From NCBI GenBank assembly GCA_964544365.1, contig CAZJCW010000020.1, positions 1 to 31,271 of the forward strand: a DNA stretch of 31,271 bases. Reading direction: 5' to 3'. The stretch is from Alsobacter sp964544365 (GTDB lineage: Bacteria; Pseudomonadota; Alphaproteobacteria; Rhizobiales; Beijerinckiaceae). Positions 25,202 through 31,271 of this stretch are shown piece after piece (the first letter of the stretch is position 1; every line of letters begins with the position of its first letter). The notes below the pieces were generated by a model. It was not told the DNA's origin and made no database searches. It was given only the letters and a program-made list of their open reading frames with translations. The position numbers were made by a program, and so were the translations under genes.

Positions 25202-26206
25202 CTACGGTGCCGCCGGCGCGGGGCCGGCGCTTCCGCGCACCACGAGGTGCGTGTCGAGCACGTAGCGGACCTCCCGCATCGCCTTCAGCCGAGTGACGTC
25301 GCCGAGCAGGTCGAGCGCCACCTCGCCCGCCTCGTCGCAGCGCGCGGAGACCGTGGTCAGCGGCGGGAACGTCGTGGCCCCCAGGACGTCGTCGCAGCCG
25401 ATGACGCTGAAGCGCCCGGGTACGGCGACCCGCCGCTCGGCCAGGCCGACGAGAATGCCCTGCGCCGTGACGTCGTCGAAGGCGATGGCGGCCGTCGCAC
25501 CGGTGCCCAGAAGCGACCCGACGACGTCGCGGCCGGCATCGAAGCTGGCGCGCTGCGCCGTCACGGCCACCATCTCCAGGCCGCGCCGCCTCACGGCGGC
25601 GCGCATCGCCTTGCGCCGCTGCTGGTTCGACCATGACGCGGCCGGGCCGGCGACATAGCAGATCCGGCGATGGCCGAGGTCCGCGAGATGATCCACCGCG
25701 GCGGCGATGCCGACGGAGGTGTCGATCAGCACGCGCGGCAGGCCGGTCACGTCCCGGTTGATCAGCACGATCGGCACGCGCGCCGCATGGTGCCTGATCC
25801 GGTCCTCGTCGAGCCGCGACGACACGAGGATCACGCCCTCCACCTGCCCGGTGAACTTCGCAACCAGCGTGTCCTCGCGCTCGGCGTTCTCGTCGGAGCT
25901 GCCGAGGAAGAGGCATGCTCCGGCGAGATCGGCGCGGGCCTGGGCGCCCCGGATCAACGGCGGGAAGAAGGGGTTGGCGACGTCGGGCACGATCAGCGCG
26001 ATATTGCCGTGCCGACCGGTGCTCAACGCGCGCGCGGCCTGGTTGGGAACATAGCCGAGGCGGGCTGCCACGGCCTTGACCCGCGCGACCGTGTCCGTGC
26101 TCAGCATCTGCGGACGCGTGAAGGCACGCGAGACCGTGGCGCGCGACACGCCGGCCGCCTGCGCCACCTGGCTGATCGTGGGCACCTCGCGCCACGGTTC
26201 GTCCAT
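25202..26206 (-). CDS. LacI/GalR-family transcriptional repressor of the amino-sugar locus
   Basis: This 334-residue protein has an N-terminal LacI helix-turn-helix and hinge (TISQVAQAAGVSRATVSRAF, then LGYVPNQAARALSTGR). A periplasmic-binding-protein-like sensor domain follows (IALIVPDVANPFFPPLIRGA, then FDDVTAQGILVGL and SVIGCDDV). ATG 26206 is used because GGGAG lies about 6 bases upstream; the earlier in-frame ATG at 26239 has AGGAGG only one base away, too close to work. It is divergent from the nagB-like gene, and the gap contains a LacI-type palindrome, so it probably represses the locus and perhaps itself. The inducer is likely an amino-sugar metabolite, by inference from the genes it faces. 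Confidence 0.92.
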   Translation of the reverse strand: MDEPWREVPTISQVAQAAGVSRATVSRAFTRPQMLSTDTVARVKAVAARLGYVPNQAARALSTGRHGNIALIVPDVANPFFPPLIRGAQARADLAGACLFLGSSDENAEREDTLVAKFTGQVEGVILVSSRLDEDRIRHHAARVPIVLINRDVTGLPRVLIDTSVGIAAAVDHLADLGHRRICYVAGPAASWSNQQRRKAMRAAVRRRGLEMVAVTAQRASFDAGRDVVGSLLGTGATAAIAFDDVTAQGILVGLAERRVAVPGRFSVIGCDDVLGATTFPPLTTVSARCDEAGEVALDLLGDVTRLKAMREVRYVLDTHLVVRGSAGPAPAAP

Positions 26207-26289
26207 GCCCGTCTCCCGCCGTGCGCCTCGCCCCGGCATGCCTCCTGCGTAGCATCGTCGGCGGCGGCTGCGCTACCGGGTTGGCGTTC

Positions 26290-26308
26290 TTGACACGCAA
26301 CCGGTTGC
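26290..26308 (+). promoter_or_regulatory. -35 box plus LacI-type operator, copy 1 (before nagB-like gene)
   Basis: TTGACA (26290-26295) is followed after one base by the perfect 12-bp palindrome GCAACCGGTTGC (26297-26308), with the central CG typical of LacI/GalR operators. The palindrome sits in the -35/-10 spacer, so bound repressor would block polymerase. A weak -10 such as AATGCT (26313-26318) gives a 17-base spacer. The nagB-like ATG is 64 bases downstream. The same 20 bases occur at 30326-30345. Confidence 0.82.
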
Positions 26309-26372
26309 AGAGAATGCTTCGCCTCCCGGCGGTACTGGCCCGCGCGGCGCGCCGGGCGCACAGGAATGCCCC

Positions 26373-27137
26373 ATGACCGAGCCCTCGCCTGCCGCCGCGC
26401 ACCTGGACGTCCGCAGCTACCCGGACCGTCGCGCCATGGGCAGGGCCGCGGCCTCCGAGATCGCCGCCTGCCTCCGCGGACTGCTCTCCGTCGGGCGGTC
26501 CGTCCGCATGGTCTTCGCTGCCGCCCCCAGCCAGCAGGAGATGCTGGACGCGCTCGTCGAGGAGACAGGCATCGACTGGTCGCGGGTGACGGCCTTCCAC
26601 ATGGACGAGTATGTCGGGCTCGCGCCGGACGCCCCGCAGCGTTTCGGCGCGTGGCTGGGGCGGGCGATCTTCGACCGCCTGCCGTTCGCCGCCGTGCACC
26701 TGATCCGGCCGGAGCGTTTTCCCAGCCCGGACGCTTGCGCGCGGGACTACGCTGCGCGGCTGGCGGAAGGGCCGATCGACCTGGTGTGCCTCGGCATCGG
26801 CGAGAATGGCCACATCGCGTTCAATGACCCGCCCGTCGCCGACTTCCGCGACCCGCTGGCGGTCAAGGTGGTGGAACTGGACGCCATCTGCCGCCAGCAG
26901 CAGGTCGACGACGCATGCTTCCCGCGTTTGGCCGACGTGCCGACCCACGCCCTGACGCTGACCGTGCCGCGCCTGCTCGACTGCGATCGCATGGTGTGCG
27001 TCGTGCCGGGACCCGCCAAGCGCGAGGCCGTGCGGCGGACATTGTTCGATCCGCCGGGGGAGGCGTGCCCGGCGACCGCCTTGCGCGCGCATCCGCGCTG
27101 CACGCTCTATCTCGATGCCCAGTCCGACCCGCGCTGA
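26373..27137 (+). CDS. Glucosamine-6-phosphate deaminase-like protein (NagB family)
   Basis: This 254-residue cytoplasmic protein has NagB/6-phosphogluconolactonase fold motifs: FHMDEYVG (NagB proton-acceptor Asp) and LGIGENGHIAFNDPP (the His of the catalytic loop). Family members convert glucosamine-6-phosphate to fructose-6-phosphate and ammonia. Compared with E. coli NagB, the loop reads N-G-H instead of D-G-H and ends FNDP instead of FNEP. Asn at the first position is known in other NagB proteins, but Asp in place of the Glu marks a divergent subgroup, so the exact amino-sugar phosphate is uncertain. ATG 26373 has AGGAA upstream. It is the first gene behind the LacI operator. Confidence 0.82.
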   Translation: MTEPSPAAAHLDVRSYPDRRAMGRAAASEIAACLRGLLSVGRSVRMVFAAAPSQQEMLDALVEETGIDWSRVTAFHMDEYVGLAPDAPQRFGAWLGRAIFDRLPFAAVHLIRPERFPSPDACARDYAARLAEGPIDLVCLGIGENGHIAFNDPPVADFRDPLAVKVVELDAICRQQQVDDACFPRLADVPTHALTLTVPRLLDCDRMVCVVPGPAKREAVRRTLFDPPGEACPATALRAHPRCTLYLDAQSDPR

Positions 27138-27147
27138 GGACGACACC

Positions 27148-27918
27148 ATGGCCACCATCGACGCCGACGCGCTGTGCGAGGGATATCTCGCCAGCGTCAC
27201 CGCCCTGATGGGCGACATCCTGCGGGAGGAGCGCGACGTCCTGGACCGCGCGGCGGGCCGCGTCGCCGACCAGATCGGCGCCGACCGGCTCGTCCATGTC
27301 TATGGGCCGGGCGGCCATTCCAACCTCGCGGCGCAGGAGATCTTCTTCCGCGCCGGCGGGCTCATGCACGTGTCCGCCATCCTCGACGAGGGCACGCTGC
27401 TCTCGAACGGCGCCCTGCGCTCCATGGCCGTGGAGCGCACCCCCGGCTATGGCAGGATCGTCGTCGCCGACCGGAGGCTCGGCGAGGGCGACCTGCTCAT
27501 TCTCGTCAATGCCTACGGCATCAACGCCGCCCTCATCGACGCCGCGATCGAGGCGAAGGCGCGGGGCGTGTTCCTGATCGGCGTCAGTTCCCGCCGGCAC
27601 GCCTCCCGGACCGCGCCCGAGCATCCGGCCCGGCATCCGACGAAGCAGAACCTGCACGACATCGTCGATATCGCCGTCGACACCAAGGTCGACATCGGCG
27701 ACGTCGCCGTGAGCGTGCCGGGCTTCGAGTCGCGCATCGCCGCCGTCTCCACCTTCGCCAATGCCTTCGCGCTCAACTGCCTGGTGATCCGCACCGTGGC
27801 GAAGCTTGTCGAGCGGGGTGTGGACCCGCTGGTCTGGCGCAGCGGCAACGCGCCGGGCGGGGACGAGGCCAATGCCCGCTTCCTGCACCGCTTCCGGGAG
27901 CGCGTGCGGTGGCTGTGA
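27148..27918 (+). CDS. SIS-domain phosphosugar-binding protein (UPF0309-like)
   Basis: This 256-residue protein has one SIS (sugar isomerase) fold covering most of its length: VHVYGPGGHSNLAAQEIFFRAGGL at about 40-63, a GDLLILVNAYGIN segment, and GVFLIGVSSRRHASRTAPEHPARHP at about 135-160. A SIS domain binds phosphosugars as an isomerase or as a regulator. The segment EIFFRAGGL...ILDEG is typical of the UPF0309 group. ATG 27148 follows GAGGA from the end of the nagB-like gene, which stops 10 bases earlier. The 3' end overlaps the nagA-like start. It probably isomerises or senses the same sugar phosphate that its neighbours process; this is inference. Confidence 0.85.
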   Translation: MATIDADALCEGYLASVTALMGDILREERDVLDRAAGRVADQIGADRLVHVYGPGGHSNLAAQEIFFRAGGLMHVSAILDEGTLLSNGALRSMAVERTPGYGRIVVADRRLGEGDLLILVNAYGINAALIDAAIEAKARGVFLIGVSSRRHASRTAPEHPARHPTKQNLHDIVDIAVDTKVDIGDVAVSVPGFESRIAAVSTFANAFALNCLVIRTVAKLVERGVDPLVWRSGNAPGGDEANARFLHRFRERVRWL

Positions 27919-29048
27919 GGCACGTCGCCGGGCGCAATGTCAGCCTCGACATCGAGGACGGCGTGGTGCGGGCGGTGCTTCCGGGCAAGGTCGGGGAAGA
28001 ACGCTGGCTTTCGCCGGGCTTCGTCGACCTGCAGGTCAACGGTTATCGCGGACATGACCTCAACGCGCCCGACATGACGGCGTCCACCGTGGCGGCGCTC
28101 GTCGCCGCGCTGCGGCGAACGGGGACGACCGCGTTCCTGCCGACCATCGTCACGGCGCCGGAAGAGCGGATGGTGTCGGCGCTGCAGGCCATCGCGGCGG
28201 CGTGCGCCGGCGACCCGGACATCGCGGCGGCCGTCGCAGGAATCCATGTCGAGGGGCCGCACATCTCCCCCCAGGACGGCCCGCGCGGCGCCCACCCCCT
28301 CGCCGACGTGCGGCCGCCCGACCTCGCGCTGTTCGAGCGCTGGCAGGCGGCTTGCGGCGGGATGGTGCGGATGGTCACCCTCTCCCCCCACTGGCCCGGT
28401 GCGGCCGACTACATCGCCGCGCTGGCGGGCCGCGGCATCCTTGTCGCCATCGGCCACACCGACGCGCCGCCCGAGGCCGTCGCCGCAGCGGCCGCGGCCG
28501 GGGCGACGCTGTCGACGCATCTGGGCAACGGCATCGCTGCGATGCTGCCGCGCCACCCCAACATCATCTGGGCGCAGCTCGCGGACGACCGGCTGACGGC
28601 GACGTTCATCGGCGACGGCCACCACCTGCCCCCCGACACGCTCAAGGCGATGATCCGCGCGAAGGGGATCGAGCGCGCCGTGCTCGTTTCGGACGTGACC
28701 GCGCTCGGCGGCATGCCCGCGGGCCTCTACCGGCAACCGATCGGCGGTGACGTCGAGTTGACCCGCGACGGCCGGCTCGGCGTGCGTGGCACGCCCTATC
28801 TCGCGGGGGCGGCGCGCAGTCTCGGCGACGGGGTCGCGGTGGCCGCCGGTATCGTGGGGATGGAGGTTGCCCTGCAGCTGGCGACACGGAACCCCGGACG
28901 CATCCTCGGCGACGGCCGTGGCGACTTCGTCGTCGGAAGGCCCGTCGACCTCGTCCGCTTCGCCTGGTCGCCGGGCGACACGCGGCTGCAGATCGACCTC
29001 GTGCTGGCGAACGGCCGCGACGTGGACGTCGAAGGGGGTGCCCCGTGA
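27909..29048 (+). CDS. nagA: N-acetylglucosamine-6-phosphate deacetylase-like amidohydrolase
   Basis: This 379-residue metal-dependent amidohydrolase follows the NagA plan: SPGFVDLQVNGYRG (E. coli NagA also has Gln-x-Asn here), the metal-ligand Glu in IHVEGPHISP, His in AIGHTDA, His in STHLGNGIAAM and the catalytic Asp in LVSDVTALGG. It should deacetylate an N-acetylamino-sugar 6-phosphate, feeding the NagB-like deaminase. The THLGNG...LPRHPN block differs from the common THLFNAM and marks a NagA-like side branch. GTG 27909 is chosen because GGGAG lies 8 bases upstream; GTG 27915, which overlaps the SIS stop, is the alternative. The stop overlaps the next gene's GTG. Confidence 0.88.
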   Translation: MAVRHVAGRNVSLDIEDGVVRAVLPGKVGEERWLSPGFVDLQVNGYRGHDLNAPDMTASTVAALVAALRRTGTTAFLPTIVTAPEERMVSALQAIAAACAGDPDIAAAVAGIHVEGPHISPQDGPRGAHPLADVRPPDLALFERWQAACGGMVRMVTLSPHWPGAADYIAALAGRGILVAIGHTDAPPEAVAAAAAAGATLSTHLGNGIAAMLPRHPNIIWAQLADDRLTATFIGDGHHLPPDTLKAMIRAKGIERAVLVSDVTALGGMPAGLYRQPIGGDVELTRDGRLGVRGTPYLAGAARSLGDGVAVAAGIVGMEVALQLATRNPGRILGDGRGDFVVGRPVDLVRFAWSPGDTRLQIDLVLANGRDVDVEGGAP

Positions 29049-30310
29049 TCGTCCATGCCGGCGCCGGCGTCGTCGACATCACGCCGCCCGCCGGGCTCGC
29101 GATGTCCGGCTTCGTCGCCCGCACCTCACCGGCGACCGGGACGCACGATCCCCTCACGGCACGGGCGCTCGCGGTCGGCTAGACCGTGCTCGTCGTCGCG
29201 GACGTCGTCGCCCTGTCCGCGCTGACCTGCGCCCGCATCCGGGCGCGGATCCCGCTGCCCGACGAGGCCATCGTCGTTGCCGCCCTGCACACCCATGGCG
29301 GCCCGATCCCGACGGTCGAGGGCCTCGGGGGCGCGGCGGACCCCGGCTTCCTCGCCCGGCTCGAGGACGGCTGCGTCGGTGCGGCGCTGGCCGCGCTGGC
29401 CGCCCGCCGCCCGGCGCGCCTGCTGTTCGGCAACGGGCCCGATCCCGGCGTCGCGCGCAACCGGCGCCACCCCGGCGGTCCCACGGATCCTGCCATGCCG
29501 CTTCTGGCCGTCATCGGCGAGGACGGGCGCCCTGTCGCCCATCTGCTGTCGCATGCCTGCCACCCCGTCGTGCTGGGCGCCGACAACACGCTGTACACCG
29601 CCGACTATCCGGGATTTGCACGCGCCGCCGTGGAGGCGGCGCACCCGGGCAGCATCGCGATCTTCATGACAGGGTGCGCCGGCGAGGCGAATACCGGCCA
29701 TACCGCCCACGGTTCCATCAGCACGGCGGCTAATCCGGCGCGGACCTTCGCCGAGGCGCGGCGGGTCGGGGACGCCGTCGCCGCGGCGGCCCTAGCGGCG
29801 CCACTCGCACCGCTCGGATCCCCAACCGTCGCGGCCGGCGCCGCAAGCGTCGACCTGGCGCTGCTTCGGCGCGAGGCCGAGCCGCCGGCGGTGCTCGCCG
29901 CAGGCTGGCGGCGCGAACGGGACGCCGCCGCCGACCCGGCCCGTCGCGCCCTCCTCGAAGCCTGGATCTCGTGGGCGGAGGGGCCCGCACGCGAGGAACC
30001 GGCGCCGCAGGTCGAACGCGTCGGCGTGCTCGACTGGGGAGGGCTGGCCGTCGTCGCCCTGCCGGGCGAGATCTTCGCGGCGACGGCGGCGTCGATCCGG
30101 ACGGGGATCGGCCGTCCGTCCATCGTCGGCTGCTATGCCGACAGCTGCCGCGGCTACATCCCGCCGCTCGGGGAGTACCCCCATGGCGGCTACGAGGTGG
30201 ACGAAGCCCACCGCTACTTCGGCATGGCCGCCGGCTATGCGCCGGGCAGCGCCGAGCGCCTCGCGGCGGCCGCGACGGCGCTTGCCCGCCGTGTCGGCGG
30301 GGCGGCCTGA
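29045..30310 (+). pseudogene. Neutral/alkaline ceramidase-like hydrolase gene with in-frame TAG
   Basis: The frame starting at GTG 29045, overlapping the nagA-like stop, encodes VDITPPAG...MSGFVART...DPLTARALAVG, then TAG at codon 46 (29180-29182). The same frame continues without shift for 376 more codons to the TGA at 30308-30310. The interrupted product matches the neutral ceramidase N-terminal-domain family: zinc-ligand motifs ALHTHGGP (His82/His84) and HACHP (His173), a LPGEIF Glu and ADSCRGYIPP. The usual NxGDVSPN nucleophile motif is replaced by GCAGEANTG, so the Ser nucleophile is missing and this is not a classical ceramidase. There is no signal peptide. Restart at GTG 29186 would lose the conserved N-terminus and has no good ribosome-binding site. 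Sequencing error or amber readthrough remain possible. Confidence 0.8.
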
Positions 30311-30325
30311 CGACACTGCGGCTGC

Positions 30326-30344
30326 TTGACACGCAACCGGTTGC
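30326..30344 (+). promoter_or_regulatory. -35 box plus LacI-type operator, copy 2 (before solute-binding protein gene)
   Basis: TTGACA (30326-30331) and GCAACCGGTTGC (30333-30344) repeat copy 1 exactly over 20 bases in the 158-bp gap 30311-30468. The sequences diverge on both sides, so the identity is selected rather than due to recent duplication. The -10 is weak (CAGCCT, 30349-30354, at a 17-base spacer). It should drive the ABC transporter operon that begins at 30469, under the same repressor. Confidence 0.82.
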
Positions 30345-30468
30345 ACGACAGCCTAGCCCTTCGAGCCAGGACGCCTCGGGTGCCGTGGCGGACCGGCTGC
30401 CGCGCCGGCTCCGCGCGGTGGTCGCAGCGCCTTCCGGGTGGGCCGAACAGGGTCTCTAGGGGAACATC

Positions 30469-31271
30469 ATGGGCAACAACGACACGACACGCCACGGCGT
30501 GGGGCCGCTCGGGCGCCGCACCGTGCTGGCGCTCGCCGCCACCGCCTTCGGCCTCGCGCTCGGATCGGCGACCGCGCAGGCGCAGACGCTCACCGTCTGG
30601 AGCGGCTATCCCGAGATGGTGCCGTTCTACCAGCGCGTCGGCGAAAGCCTGAAGGGCAAGTACCCCGGCCTTCAGGTGAAGGTCGAGGCGATCCCCCTGC
30701 GCGAGCACGAGAAGCGCCTCGCTCTGGCGCTGCCGTCCAACTCCGCGGCCGATGTGATCGAACTCGCGAACTCGACGGCGCAGCGCTACATCGAGGCCGG
30801 CCTGATCAAGACCGCGCCGGCGGACGCCGCCGCCTTCGTCGGCAACGCCGCCTATTTCGACCCCTTCATCCAGAAGACCGCCTCCGTCGGCGGCAAGGTC
30901 TACGGCGTGCCGCTGTTCCGCGGCCAGGGCGCGCTCTTCTACAACACCGACAAGTTCGCGAAGGCCGGCCTCGCCGAGGCGCCGAAGACGCTCGCCGACT
31001 ACACGGAGTACGCCAAGAAGCTGACCGAGCGGAACGCCCAGGGCGTCGCCACCGTCAGCGGCTGGAGCATGCGCCTGTCGGGCGGCGGCGCGGGCATCGC
31101 CGAGAAATTCTGGATCAATCTGTTCCAGAACGGCGGCAACCTGATCGAGGAACAGGCCGACGGCAAGTGGCTCACCACCTATGCCTCGGAGGCCGGTCGC
31201 AAGACCCTGCGCCAGTACATCGACAACGTGCACGTCCACAAGGTCGTCTCGCCCGAGATGCCGGCCGACGC
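30469..31271 (+). CDS. ABC transporter extracellular sugar-binding protein, 3' end cut off
   Basis: 267 codons are visible of a protein that normally has about 400-430. The N-terminus has a twin-arginine (RR at 16-17) before a hydrophobic core and an AQA cleavage site near residue 38, so it may be exported by Tat or Sec. The mature part begins TLTVWSGYPEMVPFYQR and contains GVPLFRGQGALFYNTDKFAKAGL, typical of family 1 carbohydrate-binding proteins. ATG 30469 is preceded by AGGGGAA at good spacing. The operator 125 bases upstream and the catabolic genes before it suggest uptake of an amino sugar or its oligomer. Permease and ATPase genes should follow beyond the window. Confidence 0.93.
   Translation, partial: MGNNDTTRHGVGPLGRRTVLALAATAFGLALGSATAQAQTLTVWSGYPEMVPFYQRVGESLKGKYPGLQVKVEAIPLREHEKRLALALPSNSAADVIELANSTAQRYIEAGLIKTAPADAAAFVGNAAYFDPFIQKTASVGGKVYGVPLFRGQGALFYNTDKFAKAGLAEAPKTLADYTEYAKKLTERNAQGVATVSGWSMRLSGGGAGIAEKFWINLFQNGGNLIEEQADGKWLTTYASEAGRKTLRQYIDNVHVHKVVSPEMPAD

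Noticed and set aside
26207..26239. Earlier ATG for the LacI-family gene
   Set aside because: Its AGGAGG is only one base from the ATG. The ATG at 26206 has proper spacing and yields the normal LacI N-terminus.

Overview
The window is very GC-rich, gene-dense chromosomal DNA with strong G/C third-position bias. Its gene families (YgiC-type ATP-grasp ligase, HdeD/DUF308, DUF1269, ABC-type amino-sugar uptake, AbgT, paired RND adaptors) and frequent ATGA/GTGA stop-start overlaps suggest an alphaproteobacterium, probably of the Hyphomicrobiales. The species cannot be named from sequence alone. I see no rRNA, tRNA, CRISPR array, phage gene or intact transposase.

Layout. 1-4655: 3' end of a glutathionylspermidine-synthase-like gene, a small membrane protein, an SLC13-type permease with two TrkA-C domains, and a lipoprotein alpha/beta hydrolase of the DUF900 type. 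4776-6969: an AraC-type regulator and an HcaT-like MFS permease. 6970-7407: a mostly non-coding gap with a short repeated element, also found at 1409-1450, and a possible 44-residue ORF. 7408-14867: a tightly coupled efflux operon, hdeD-like / RND adaptor / RND pump / second RND adaptor / AbgT-family exporter, every junction being a stop-start overlap. 14940-19331: an envelope-themed run of DUF1269 protein, pentapeptide-like protein with membrane C-terminus, patatin-like phospholipase and AI-2E family permease. 19342-21105 (minus): a polytopic membrane metallophosphoesterase. 21332-24717: a second SLC13 permease closely similar to the first, a 31-residue single-span protein and another alpha/beta hydrolase. 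24841-25116: a small exported protein.

25202-31271 is an amino-sugar catabolic locus. A LacI-family repressor on the minus strand faces nagB-like, SIS-domain and nagA-like genes and a neutral-ceramidase-like gene interrupted by one in-frame TAG. The start of an ABC-transporter solute-binding protein gene follows. An identical block, TTGACA followed by the 12-bp palindrome GCAACCGGTTGC, lies before both the nagB-like gene and the binding-protein gene. This suggests one repressor controls catabolism and uptake together.

Points most worth a second look are the RND/AbgT operon with two adaptors, the divergent amino-sugar module with its broken ceramidase-like gene, the duplicated SLC13-hydrolase pairs, and the repeated intergenic element.
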